This document shows, one piece after another, positions 43,828 to 52,732 of a stretch of DNA of 64,000 bases. Under the pieces are notes generated by a model. That model had not been told where the DNA came from. It did no database searches and saw only the letters and a program-made list of their open reading frames with translations. The translations under genes and the position numbers were made by a program. Positions within the stretch are counted from its first letter, which is position 1; every line of letters starts with the position of its first letter. The stretch comes from JALZVT01 sp964634815 (lineage in GTDB: Bacteria > Pseudomonadota > Gammaproteobacteria > Pseudomonadales > Azotimanducaceae). Location of the stretch: assembly GCA_964634815.1 (NCBI GenBank), contig CAZWMD010000007.1:1-64000 (forward strand), given 5' to 3'.

Positions 43828-44790
43828 ATGAACGGACTTGCCGTCAGGTTACCCGACATAGTCAAGATACTTTTGGCTCTAGGCATTGCCTACACGCTGA
43901 TCAGCACGATCTGGCATTTTATCTCCGGCCCGGAACAGGCCAGGTTGCAGCAGCCTTCGGCATCAGTCCAGCGAGGACCAAGCAAAGCACCTGCGGTAGA
44001 TATCAATGCCCTCATCAACGCGAATATCTTTGGTGACATCAGCGCCGCCCCGGCGGTTGAAGAGGTTAAGCCCAGCGATGAACCGGCTAAGGAAACGCGT
44101 TTGCCCCTCACTTTGCTGGGTGTTTTCCAGGCTGAGCAAGCCGAAGAATCCGCAGCAATCGTGGCCCAGAAAGGCAAAGCCGGACTGCGCTACACGGTGG
44201 GCGAAACCATGCCCGGCAATGCAGAGCTTGTAGAAGTGCATGCCGACCGCATTATTCTGCGTCGGGCTGGAGTAAGGGAAACACTGCGTTTTCCCAAAAG
44301 CGACGAGATGATCAGCGCAACCGGCGATAGCGTACAGGCCGGGCGCTCTTCCGGATCGAGAAACGCAGCAGCAAACGGAACCGCCTCCCGCTCTGTGGGT
44401 CAGGCCAGAATCACCCCGCCGACCCGTAATCGATCTCAGGCTGGCGGCGGACGCGGTTTGGGATCACAGCCAGCGTCCACCAGAGAGCTGGTGGCAGAAT
44501 ATCGAGACAGATTGGCCGAAGACCCGGAAGGGACTTTGAATTCTATTGGACTGACCCCGGTTACTGCCGGAGACGCCCAGGGTTACCGGCTAGGGGCGCT
44601 CGCCAACTCACCCCAGTTGGCCAATACCGGCCTGCAATCCGGTGATGTGCTGCTGTCCGTGAACGGGCAGCCCGTGGGGGACATACAGAGCGACCGCTCT
44701 CGCATCGACGGCGTGCTCTCTGAAGGCTCTGCTCGGCTGGAAGTGCAGCGTGGCGATCGGCGATTTTTTGTGACAGCCGCCCTGCCATAG
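43828..44790 (+). CDS. gspC: type II secretion system protein C
   Basis: The inner-membrane clamp that links the T2SS platform to the secretin. 320 residues: an N-terminal transmembrane helix (about 12-32), an HR domain (about 60-160; LPLTLLGVFQAEQAEESAAI and VGETMPGNAELVEVHADRIIL in part), a Gly/Arg/Ser-rich linker, and a C-terminal PDZ domain (about 235-320; LQSGDVLLSVNGQPVGD). Two 9-bp direct repeats CGGACAAAA (43775 and 43792) lie just upstream and could be regulatory. Confidence 0.92.
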   Translation: MNGLAVRLPDIVKILLALGIAYTLISTIWHFISGPEQARLQQPSASVQRGPSKAPAVDINALINANIFGDISAAPAVEEVKPSDEPAKETRLPLTLLGVFQAEQAEESAAIVAQKGKAGLRYTVGETMPGNAELVEVHADRIILRRAGVRETLRFPKSDEMISATGDSVQAGRSSGSRNAAANGTASRSVGQARITPPTRNRSQAGGGRGLGSQPASTRELVAEYRDRLAEDPEGTLNSIGLTPVTAGDAQGYRLGALANSPQLANTGLQSGDVLLSVNGQPVGDIQSDRSRIDGVLSEGSARLEVQRGDRRFFVTAALP

Positions 44791-45219
44791 CTCGCTGTCA
44801 CCAGCAAAAATTGCAACTAACTAGCGCAAATCATCCATGTTTCGCCAAATAAAACACTTTGTTATAAGTCGTTGACGGGCATAATGCGCAAAATATGTGG
44901 ACGCGCTAGACTAGAATAATGCAATAGCATCAATAGTTAGCGCACATACCTCGAATTTTTCTATTAGGTTCAAAGAGAGAGAGTTGGGATAGACAGCAAG
45001 CCAGAATGACACCCCCCCTTAACAGGGACTCATCTGACTGTATGACCAAACCAGGAAAAGCCCCGAGAACTGATGAGTCCTCGAAACCTTTTCCTTCTGC
45101 GGACCTCATACTCAGCAACCCAACGTAACTAATCGATGTCTACCAGAATGCATACAGAGAACGTTCGAGAGAAGACCGAGACCAAATAGATCAATGAGAT
45201 CAAAGGACAAACACCGGCC
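44791..45219 (+). promoter_or_regulatory. gspC-gspD spacer with candidate structured RNA leader
   Basis: This 429-bp spacer has no supported gene. It holds several inverted repeats in gspD sense. (a) GCGCTA-ACTA (44903-44913, one bulged G) pairs with TAGT-TAGCGC (44934-44943), with ATGC/GCAT inside. (b) GGACTCATC (45026-45034) is the exact complement of GATGAGTCC (45072-45080). (c) GGAAAAG (45054-45060) pairs with CTTTTCC (45088-45094). (d) CGAGAACT-GATG-AGTCCTCG (45064-45083), one mismatch, excludes stem b. Stems b and c interleave as a pseudoknot; d nests inside c. A TTGACG at 44872-44877 may be a -35, but no good -10 follows. The function is unknown; a leader for gspD is the simplest reading. 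Confidence 0.4.
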
Positions 45220-47289
45220 ATGAAGTTTAGATTGCGCGCCTTGTTTAGTAGCGCTGTGCCCTCAACCACTCTGCGGCACCCCAGATCCCAACTACTGGCT
45301 GCCACGCTGGTGGCTCTACTGCTCCTCATACCCGGAGCCGGCGTCAACGCGCCGGTATATGCCCAGGAGCAGACCTGGAAGATCAACGTTAAAAACGCAG
45401 ATCTTGAAGAGTTTGTTGCACAGGTTGCCGAGATAACCGGCCATACCATTGTTGTGGCACCTCAGCTCAAAGGCAAAGTAACCGTTGTCTCCAGTGCGAA
45501 CCTCGATGCCGACGGAGTCCATACCCTGTTTTTGGCCGTGCTCCGAACACACGGCTATACCGCTGTGAAAAGCGGCGACACCATTCGTGTTGAACAGCAA
45601 GCAAAGGGTAAACAGAACCCTGGCGCATCGGGAAGCATCTCAACCATACCGCCAGATGAACTTCTGACACGGGTGATCTCCGCGCAGAATGTTGAGTCCA
45701 CAGAACTCATGAAAATTCTGCGACCGCTGATTCCGCAGTACGGTCACATCGCAGCCGTCACTACACCCAATGTGGTGATCATCACGGATCACGCAGACAA
45801 CATTAAACGCCTGATGCGCATCATCCAGCAGATAGATGTTGCTGACGAAGAAGAAGTGGTCATGGTGCCGCTCAAGGAAGCCTGGGTTGGCAACGTGGTC
45901 GCCCTGCTTGAGCAGGTGGCGCCAGAACAGTTGGGTCGCAACGGCAAAGGCCCGCAACGCATTCAGCTCATCGCCAACGAACGCAACAATACCCTGGTAT
46001 TGCGCGGTAAACCCGATCCGGTGGCAGACATCCTTAAGCTGGTAGAAACGCTGGATCAACCCGCCACCAGCATCGGCTCGACCCGGGTGTTTTATTTAAA
46101 GCATGCAGACGCCACCAGCATTGCTGAGATTATTAATGGCGTTGTCGGCCAAGGCCAGCGCAGCGGCGGTGGCGACAGCACCCAGCCCACGCCAACCACC
46201 ATTCAGGCTGACGAATCGCTTAACGCGCTGATTGTTCGTGCCGAGCCCGGCGTGATGAGTGATGTCGATAACATTCTCTCGCAACTGGATGTCCGCCGAA
46301 CCCAGGTTCTGGTTGAAGCGGCGATCGTTGAGATCAGCTTAAACGATGACTTTAGACTAGGTGTTGACCTTGCGGCAGTAGACGCCAAGGGCGAGTCTGT
46401 GCCTCTGGTCAGCTCGCCAACCAGTGGTGCCCTGAGCGGCCTGCTGTCTACCTTGCTGCCAGACTCTCCAGAAGGCAGCATTGATTTCTTAACCGGTCTG
46501 GCCGCTATTCCCGACCCTTCGATTGCGCTAGCCAAGATTGACACCGATGCCATATCTTTTGGCGCGATCCTCACCGCTATTGAGACCAACTCAAACGCCA
46601 ACCTGTTGTCAACACCGCATATTCTTACGCTTGATAACGAAGAAGCCAGCATTGTCGTGGGCCAGGAAGTGCCGTTTCGAACTGGTACTTTTACTACCAC
46701 CACCGACGGCGCCAACAACCCCTTCACCACTATCCAGCGGGAAGATGTGGCGATCCAGCTCGTAGTCACACCTCACGTACATGATGGCACAGCTGTTCGA
46801 CTGGAGGTCACCCAGGAAATTGAGGATGTGGTGCAAGCCATCCCAGGTGCGGCTGACGTTGTAACCAGCAAAAGAACAATCGACACAACGGTTTTGGCGG
46901 AAGATCAACAAACCATTGTGCTCGGTGGTCTGATACAGGACAACGTCAATGGTGCCGCCACCAAGGTCCCTCTACTCGGCGATATTCCTCTCCTTGGGAG
47001 GCTATTTCGTACCGATACACGGACCAGAGAAAAGCGCACCTTGCTCATCTTCCTGCGACCAACAATTATTCGCAACGGCGAAGACGCTAAAGAGCTAACC
47101 CAGGAAAAATACCAGGGTATTTACGAAGTCGAGCTACGCTCCAAGGGCTATCTGGATCAACTGCCCCTCGAAGAGCAAATGGAAGCGAAGCTGTTTGAAA
47201 GTCCGCATTTGGACAGTCATACCCTGTCGCCTCGGGAACTCCGGCGCGAACGACACGAACGAAGCGAACGACGACAACAGGAAAACTAA
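45220..47289 (+). CDS. gspD: type II secretion system secretin GspD
   Basis: The outer-membrane channel of the T2SS. 689 residues: signal peptide ending near VYAQE (residue 48), N0 domain (WKINVKNADLEEFVAQVAEI), three KH-like N1-N3 domains (about 130-345; NVVIITDHADNIKRL, VFYLKHADATSIAEIINGV), and the secretin core (about 370-610) with VGQEVPFRTGTF and the signature VPLLGDIPLLGRLFR followed by LLIFLRPTII. A charged C-terminal tail rich in Arg and Glu (RRERHERSERR) may be the S-domain for a pilotin. ATG start. Other gsp genes are not in this window. Confidence 0.95.
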   Translation: MKFRLRALFSSAVPSTTLRHPRSQLLAATLVALLLLIPGAGVNAPVYAQEQTWKINVKNADLEEFVAQVAEITGHTIVVAPQLKGKVTVVSSANLDADGVHTLFLAVLRTHGYTAVKSGDTIRVEQQAKGKQNPGASGSISTIPPDELLTRVISAQNVESTELMKILRPLIPQYGHIAAVTTPNVVIITDHADNIKRLMRIIQQIDVADEEEVVMVPLKEAWVGNVVALLEQVAPEQLGRNGKGPQRIQLIANERNNTLVLRGKPDPVADILKLVETLDQPATSIGSTRVFYLKHADATSIAEIINGVVGQGQRSGGGDSTQPTPTTIQADESLNALIVRAEPGVMSDVDNILSQLDVRRTQVLVEAAIVEISLNDDFRLGVDLAAVDAKGESVPLVSSPTSGALSGLLSTLLPDSPEGSIDFLTGLAAIPDPSIALAKIDTDAISFGAILTAIETNSNANLLSTPHILTLDNEEASIVVGQEVPFRTGTFTTTTDGANNPFTTIQREDVAIQLVVTPHVHDGTAVRLEVTQEIEDVVQAIPGAADVVTSKRTIDTTVLAEDQQTIVLGGLIQDNVNGAATKVPLLGDIPLLGRLFRTDTRTREKRTLLIFLRPTIIRNGEDAKELTQEKYQGIYEVELRSKGYLDQLPLEEQMEAKLFESPHLDSHTLSPRELRRERHERSERRQQEN

Positions 47290-47299
47290 CCCCACATTA

Positions 47300-47332
47300 G
47301 GGCACAGCAGGCTTTCGCTGGCACCCTTTTTT
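47300..47332 (+). terminator. gspD Rho-independent terminator
   Basis: GGG-CA-CAGC and GCTG-GCA-CCC form a bulged stem, and six T residues follow directly (47327-47332). It ends 15 bp before the plsB start, so plsB would need readthrough or its own promoter. Confidence 0.5.
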
Positions 47333-47347
47333 CGTCAGCATTAGACC

Positions 47348-49819
47348 ATGCTGCGTAACCCTCTCTCCGCCAGATTCAAGGCTATCCTGTATCGGCTTAA
47401 CCGCCAGATACTCGCCTGGCTTACTCGACCTGCGAGTACCGGCAAAGAAGCGTTCAGACAATTCCAGCAGTCCTTCGACGTCGACGTCGATGTCGTCTAC
47501 GTACTACCGCAACGTGGCCTGACCGATCTGATTGTGCTCGATCTGGTGGCCCAAGAGCATGACTTGCCCTCCCCAACCGCATGGCTACCGGATTCCAGCG
47601 CAACCAATCTGCAACGCCGATTCTTTTGCCTAAATCGCGCATCAGGCCTGCTCTTGCGCCGCAATACCATGCAGAGCTTGTCTCCAGGACTGGTGAACTT
47701 ACACACCTTGTTTGAGAACGGCGCCTTACAGCGGCCCGTTATTCTGGTACCCGTAACAAGTCACTGGGGCCGCATTCCAGATAGAGAACGCTCCATCTTC
47801 CGGCTGATGCTCTCTGACCAGTGGAGTGTCACCTCTCGCTTCAGACGCTTTTTCACGCTTATCCTCAACCGTCGAGACATCCTTGTTCAATTCGGTCAGC
47901 CGCTGGATTTCAATGAAATGATGCTCAACGATGTGGCTGAGGGTATGGCGCCCAGGCGCACGGCTCGTTTGCTACGACGCCGATTTGCCAATCAGCGCAG
48001 AGCCACACTGGGGCCGGATCTATCGCACCAGCGGACACTCGTAGACCAGATCGTTGCAAGCAATACGGTGCGCCATGCCATTGGTTCGCTATCCGCTGAC
48101 AAACCAAAACCAACCCAGGCCCGCTCAAAACTTGCGAGGAAAGCCCGGAAGGACGCGCAGGCCATCGCATCCAACATGTCTTATACCGTCATCCGCTTCT
48201 TCGACGGTCTGTTACGGCTGCTGTGGACCCGTATGTACGATGGCGTTGTGGTTAACGGGCTGGATGGTGTCAGAGAACACGCTCAGGAAAACACGCTGAT
48301 TTATGTGCCTTGCCACCGCAGCCACATCGATTATCTGCTGCTGTCCTATCAGCTGTTTCATGCGGGTCTGTCGCTGCCGCACATCGCGGCGGGTGACAAT
48401 CTGAACATGCCTATCGTCGGTCCGCTGCTCCGACGCGGCGGTGCGTTCTTCATGCGCCGACGCTTTCGAGACGATCGTATTTACAGTGCGGTGTTCACCG
48501 AATATCTGTACCAGGTATATCGTCGGGGCCACAGTGTTGAGTACTTTATTGAGGGTGGTCGCTCGCGAACGGGTCGGTTACTGCCGCCACAAACCGGCAT
48601 CCTCAATATGACTCTTGAACACAATGAGCGCGGTCTGCCCAAACCCCTGGTATTTGTGCCTGTATATTTTGCCTACGAACGGCTTATTGAATCAGGCAGT
48701 TATCTAAACGAACTCCGGGGCGCTGAAAAGAAAGGTGAGTCTCTTTCGGGGTTGTTCTCTTCTCTGAAACTCCTGAAACAACCCTTTGGCGAAGTGACAG
48801 TGAATTTTGGAGCACCGATGAAGCTCAACGAATTCATTGCCGAAAGTGCTGATCTGCCTCGCAGCCAGATCGCCAAACGCCTTGGCGAGGTAATAAACGA
48901 GCGAATCAATGGTGTCGCTCATGTCACACCAATAAACCTTGTGTCTCTCATTACCCTGGCAACCCCTCGAATAGCAATCAGTGAAGCAGAGCTGCTGTTG
49001 CAGCTTGAGTCTATGCTGGAAATTCTGGCGGCCAGACCTCCTGATGCGGAATACACGGTTACAGACAAGCCCGCCCGGGAAATTGTGGGTTACGTTGAGT
49101 CGCTTGAAATGCTGGAACGTGAGAGTCCTCGGGGAGCCTCTGCCGACAACGGCGATGACATTCTCTCCCACGATCCGGCCACAGCAATATTGATGACCTG
49201 GTACCGCAACAACGTGCTGCACCTGCTGGCACTACCGTCGTTAATCGCCTGCCTGCTACAGCATCAAGCGGAAGCTGTTGAAGAGAATGAACTGATGCAG
49301 CGCATTGAGATTGTCTATCCCTATCTGCGCCGAGAGCTGTCAATGCCAGAGTTTGCTCAGGCACAACCAAAGCACTGGCTAAAGGTACTGACGGATCAGG
49401 GATTACTTCAAAGCCACACGGCAAATTCGGGCGACCTAAGCTACGCACCTCCTGAGGCCGGTTCAAACGAAAGACATCGTCTATATGGCTTATCGCAGGT
49501 CATCATGCAAACTCTCGAACGCCACTACATCGTTGTTGCGACCCTCGCCGTGGCCGGTCAGGGCAAACTGCGGCGCGCAGAGCTGGAGGAGCGCTGCCAG
49601 GCGCAAGCTCAGCGCATGTCACGTCTGCAAGGGCTTAACGCACCAGAGTTTTTCGACATAAAGCTCATTCGCGGACTCATCACTCAGATGTTTAACCGGG
49701 GTGTTTTGTTTGCCAACGCAGACGAGCGATTGAACTTCAACGAAACCATACACAAGGTAGCGAGTGCCGCGACAAAAGTAATTGGCGAGGATTTCCGTCA
49801 GGGGCTGTCGCGCGGCTAA
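47348..49819 (+). CDS. plsB: glycerol-3-phosphate O-acyltransferase
   Basis: A membrane-associated enzyme that acylates sn-glycerol-3-phosphate at position 1, the first step of phospholipid synthesis. 823 residues, normal length. The acyltransferase blocks are present: block I PCHRSHIDYLLLSY (catalytic His-Asp), block II GAFFMRRRFRDDRIY, block III FIEGGRSRTGRLLPPQTG, block IV PLVFVPVYFAYERLIE. It supplies phosphatidate precursors for CdsA. It ends 8 bp before the convergent rsmJ stop. Confidence 0.95.
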   Translation: MLRNPLSARFKAILYRLNRQILAWLTRPASTGKEAFRQFQQSFDVDVDVVYVLPQRGLTDLIVLDLVAQEHDLPSPTAWLPDSSATNLQRRFFCLNRASGLLLRRNTMQSLSPGLVNLHTLFENGALQRPVILVPVTSHWGRIPDRERSIFRLMLSDQWSVTSRFRRFFTLILNRRDILVQFGQPLDFNEMMLNDVAEGMAPRRTARLLRRRFANQRRATLGPDLSHQRTLVDQIVASNTVRHAIGSLSADKPKPTQARSKLARKARKDAQAIASNMSYTVIRFFDGLLRLLWTRMYDGVVVNGLDGVREHAQENTLIYVPCHRSHIDYLLLSYQLFHAGLSLPHIAAGDNLNMPIVGPLLRRGGAFFMRRRFRDDRIYSAVFTEYLYQVYRRGHSVEYFIEGGRSRTGRLLPPQTGILNMTLEHNERGLPKPLVFVPVYFAYERLIESGSYLNELRGAEKKGESLSGLFSSLKLLKQPFGEVTVNFGAPMKLNEFIAESADLPRSQIAKRLGEVINERINGVAHVTPINLVSLITLATPRIAISEAELLLQLESMLEILAARPPDAEYTVTDKPAREIVGYVESLEMLERESPRGASADNGDDILSHDPATAILMTWYRNNVLHLLALPSLIACLLQHQAEAVEENELMQRIEIVYPYLRRELSMPEFAQAQPKHWLKVLTDQGLLQSHTANSGDLSYAPPEAGSNERHRLYGLSQVIMQTLERHYIVVATLAVAGQGKLRRAELEERCQAQAQRMSRLQGLNAPEFFDIKLIRGLITQMFNRGVLFANADERLNFNETIHKVASAATKVIGEDFRQGLSRG

Positions 49820-49827
49820 GAACCATT

Positions 49828-50601
49828 TCAGCCAGCCTCGTATATGTCATAGCGAACCGAAGTACCCACGAGTTGCCGGGTGGGCTCGTCATACACTGGG
49901 TCCTTTCGACGTCGTTTCAATACTACCCGCTGGGTGGCCTTTGCCCGCGCAAGCTCCACCAGTGTATCAACGGCGCCCTGACGCTCTGGGCTCAGTTGTG
50001 CCAACCATTGCAGTCGTTTGTTGGGGAGCGCACCTTTTTTCCGTTCCGGAAACATCGGATCCAGATAAATCACATCAAAATCAGCTGACTCAAGCTGACC
50101 CAGAAAATGCAGGGCTTCAGCGTGAATTATACGAAACCGTTTGGATAATTCTGCCGGCACGCGCCGAGCTGCATCGCGATTTAACGCGACCATCGCCGGC
50201 AACCATTCCACACAGGTCACCTCAGCGCCGCCGGATGCCAGGGATAACGCATCCATTCCCCAGCCAGCAAAAAGATCAAGCACACGCAGTGAAATATCAG
50301 TCGAGTTATGATGCGTGGCCCCGAGGCAGGCACGCTGCAGCTGCGAGCCGTCGCGCTGTCGAAGGGATGCTGTATCAAGCGCAACAGATTCGCGGCTGTA
50401 GCGCCCCTTGGCATCGGCTTTGCGCAATTGCAGCAGATCACGTTCGAAACTCAGTAAAAAACCCTGCAGAAGACCGTTCTGTGACTGCAGTTTGTTAATA
50501 GCCAGGGAGTCGTCAAGGTTGATATCAATCGCCGGGATCAGCCCAGGCAGCCCCTCCAAGAGGCGCGCCAGGGTATCCATCTCGCTACGGTGACATATCA
50601 C
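49828..50601 (-). CDS. rsmJ: 16S rRNA (guanine(1516)-N(2))-methyltransferase RsmJ
   Basis: It methylates G1516 of 16S rRNA with SAM. The 257-residue product has the RsmJ motif I LRVLDLFAGWGMDALSLAS (with FAGWGMD in place of the usual TAGLGRD), the catalytic YLDPMFPERKKGALPNKR (in two parts), VVLKRRRKDP, and a C-terminal RYDIY. The start is uncertain: GTG at 50601 is the first in-frame start after the tsaB stop, but homologous residues may extend a few codons upstream. Confidence 0.88.
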   Translation of the reverse strand: MICHRSEMDTLARLLEGLPGLIPAIDINLDDSLAINKLQSQNGLLQGFLLSFERDLLQLRKADAKGRYSRESVALDTASLRQRDGSQLQRACLGATHHNSTDISLRVLDLFAGWGMDALSLASGGAEVTCVEWLPAMVALNRDAARRVPAELSKRFRIIHAEALHFLGQLESADFDVIYLDPMFPERKKGALPNKRLQWLAQLSPERQGAVDTLVELARAKATQRVVLKRRRKDPVYDEPTRQLVGTSVRYDIYEAG

Positions 50602-50636
50602 CAGGACACCCGGAGTATGGTCGGAACAAAACGCCT

Positions 50637-51305
50637 CTACCGGGGTATCCAGGGTGTGTCTCCTTCTACGTATCGAGGCTGAGCCCCCTCTGGCGGCAGG
50701 GTTTCGCCCGCACGAAGTTTTTGCGCAGACACATCGAGTAAATCACGCACATCTACCGTCGTTGGCATCGCCCCCAGCAGCGCCGCATCTTCTTCGGCTG
50801 CGTCCATGACCCGAACAGCACCTTTCGGCACCCCATCGCGATGCAGCACATCATCAGTCATTAACACATCGTCAGTCAGCCGTTCGAATTCTCCCAAGGG
50901 GGAACAGCTAAAAGAGCTTAGGTAAGCAAAATTCTTTCTGGAGCGCAGCACAGATTGCACCTGGCTCGTGCCTTGCGCAGACACCAGCCCCTGCCTTCTG
51001 GCTGCATGCGCCAGCAACAAGGAAGACTCCAGTGAAACCACCCGCGCATCTGCGCCAAGAGCCAGCGCTTGAGTCACCGCCGCACTGATACGTATCCCGG
51101 TAAACGAACCGGGACCAGCCGCAAACCCAATCACATCCAGCTGCCTGGGATGGATTTGGGCCGTCTCCATAAGCTCATTCAACATCTGCAACAGATACTG
51201 ATTATGCAGCCGGGGAATTGACCGTGTATTCTCAAATATCTCGCCATTGACCGAGCATGCCAGTGCGCACCTGTCGGTGGCGGTGTCGAGTACCAGAAGA
51301 TTCAA
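50637..51305 (-). CDS. tsaB: tRNA threonylcarbamoyladenosine biosynthesis protein TsaB
   Basis: A partner of TsaD in forming t6A37 in ANN-decoding tRNAs. The 222-residue product starts NLLVLDTATDRCALACSV (after the initiator), with GFAAGPGSFTGIRISAAVTQ, the TsaB/TsaD dimer region, and an ASKHA-like fold lacking the metal-binding His pair of TsaD. UUG start; rsmJ follows 35 bp downstream. Divergent from moeA with only about 50 bp between the two likely start codons. Confidence 0.92.
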   Translation of the reverse strand: MNLLVLDTATDRCALACSVNGEIFENTRSIPRLHNQYLLQMLNELMETAQIHPRQLDVIGFAAGPGSFTGIRISAAVTQALALGADARVVSLESSLLLAHAARRQGLVSAQGTSQVQSVLRSRKNFAYLSSFSCSPLGEFERLTDDVLMTDDVLHRDGVPKGAVRVMDAAEEDAALLGAMPTTVDVRDLLDVSAQKLRAGETLPPEGAQPRYVEGDTPWIPR

Positions 51306-51342
51306 ACCAGATAGCGCCGCATCGCCAGTCCTGAACTTATTC

Positions 51343-52608
51343 TTGAGGGGAAATCATATACAACCGTTGACCATTGACGAAGCGCTTATCCAACTCGCTT
51401 CTCTAACTGATTCCACAGCTGTTTCTACAACGCGCATTCAAACGGTGCCCGTTGAACAGAGTTTCGGGCGCGTTTTAGCACAAAACATTACCAGCCCAGT
51501 CCCCGTACCAGGGTTTGCCAACTCCGCGATGGACGGCTACGCAGTGCGCTTTGCTGACCTTGATACAAGCTCAGATACCGTCCTTAAAATCCAGGGTGAG
51601 AGCCTCGCGGGCCACCCTTTTAACGGGGCACTACAGACTCACCACGCTGTACGAATTTTCACCGGAGCCGCCCTTCCACCAAAGGCCGATACCATTGTCA
51701 TTCAGGAAAACACCAGCCCTGGAAGCACCGATTCAACCGTCATCATTCACAGCAACGGCGCCAAAGGGGCTTATGTGCGACCAATTGGCCACGATGTAGC
51801 CCAAGACAGCCTGCTCTTCTCCAAAGGCACCAGGATGCGGGCTTTCGAAATCGCGTCAGCCACAACAAGCGGGTTATCTGAACTGCCCGTCTTCGAGCCG
51901 CTGCGAATTGGCGTTTTTGCCACCGGAGACGAGCTGAAAACGCCTGGCACAACCCTGCAGGCAGGCGAAATATACGAATCAAACCGGGTGGCTATTCGCT
52001 CGCTGCTGCGCGACATGCCATTGGAAATAACCGATCTGGGTATTCTTCCGGACGAGCCCGACGCCACCCGTCAAGCGCTGGCATTGGCCAGCAATGATCA
52101 GGATGCCCTTATAACCAGCGGTGGGGTCTCTGTGGGAGACGCTGACTTCGTGAAAGATGCCATTAGCGAGCTGGGAGGTATCGACTTCTGGCGACTGAAC
52201 CTGAGACCAGGGAAGCCGTTTGCGTTTGGCCATCTTCTCAAGCCACAAAGTGATGCCAAGTGTTTGATCTTTGGCCTGCCGGGAAATCCCGTTTCCACCA
52301 TCGTTACCCTGCTTCTGCTTGTGAAGCCAACGCTATGGCGTATTGCAGGTCATGAGACCTATCAGCCACCAGTTGTCCGCGTGCCTCTTGCCGGGAGCGT
52401 TTCTCATAGCGTGGGGCGCCATGAATATCAGCGGGGCAGACTGGAGCAAACTGATGCAGGTGCCGTGGTGAAAACCACATCAGATCAGAGCTCCAATCGT
52501 TTGCAGAGCTTTGCCGGGGCAAACTGTCTATTCCTCGTACCAGGAGATGTCGAGCACCTTGCGACTGGGGAGCTGGTGGAGGTCTTGCCCTTCGAAGGGC
52601 TGATTTGA
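51343..52608 (+). CDS. moeA: molybdopterin molybdenumtransferase MoeA
   Basis: It inserts molybdate into adenylylated molybdopterin. The product of about 417-422 residues has FANSAMDGYAVRFADL, the MoeA signature GGVSVGDADFVKDAI, GLPGNPVSTIVT, and a C-terminal domain IV. The start is unclear. TTG at 51343, used here, overlaps the ribosome site; TTG at 51367 is too far from it. GAGGGG at 51345-51350 is seven bases before ATA at 51358, the codon where homologs have ATG (followed by QPLTIDEAL). Longer frames overlap tsaB on the other strand. No other molybdenum genes are nearby. Confidence 0.9.
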   Translation: MRGNHIQPLTIDEALIQLASLTDSTAVSTTRIQTVPVEQSFGRVLAQNITSPVPVPGFANSAMDGYAVRFADLDTSSDTVLKIQGESLAGHPFNGALQTHHAVRIFTGAALPPKADTIVIQENTSPGSTDSTVIIHSNGAKGAYVRPIGHDVAQDSLLFSKGTRMRAFEIASATTSGLSELPVFEPLRIGVFATGDELKTPGTTLQAGEIYESNRVAIRSLLRDMPLEITDLGILPDEPDATRQALALASNDQDALITSGGVSVGDADFVKDAISELGGIDFWRLNLRPGKPFAFGHLLKPQSDAKCLIFGLPGNPVSTIVTLLLLVKPTLWRIAGHETYQPPVVRVPLAGSVSHSVGRHEYQRGRLEQTDAGAVVKTTSDQSSNRLQSFAGANCLFLVPGDVEHLATGELVEVLPFEGLI

Positions 52609-52639
52609 TGCCGCCAGTCAGGAGACAAAAACGCTTTGC

Positions 52640-52678
52640 AAAAAAAAGTGGCTCACCACATAAGCGATGAGCCACTTT
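52640..52678 (-). terminator. intrinsic terminator of the H1-like gene
   Basis: AAAGTGGCTCA (52645-52655) and TGAGCCACTTT (52668-52678) form an 11-bp perfect stem. On the minus strand it is followed by a run of eight T residues counting the stem edge (complement of A 52640-52647). No T run follows on the plus strand, so it serves the minus-strand gene ending at 52733. Confidence 0.85.
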
Positions 52679-52732
52679 GAGTATCTACACTGGCTTTTAC
52701 CCCAGCGCTTACTCTTCTACCAATCTACTACT

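Noticed and set aside
45068..45094. Hammerhead-ribozyme-like core: CTGATGAGTCC followed by GAAAC in the gspC-gspD spacer
   Set aside because: The segment between CTGATGA and GAAA cannot form stem II, and the partner strand before the core lacks the UH cleavage site (it reads GGAAAAGCCC). The match is partial and probably chance.
44930..45118. 62-codon minus-strand open frame in the gspC-gspD spacer
   Set aside because: It has no ribosome site and no recognisable motif, and overlaps the palindromic RNA stems.
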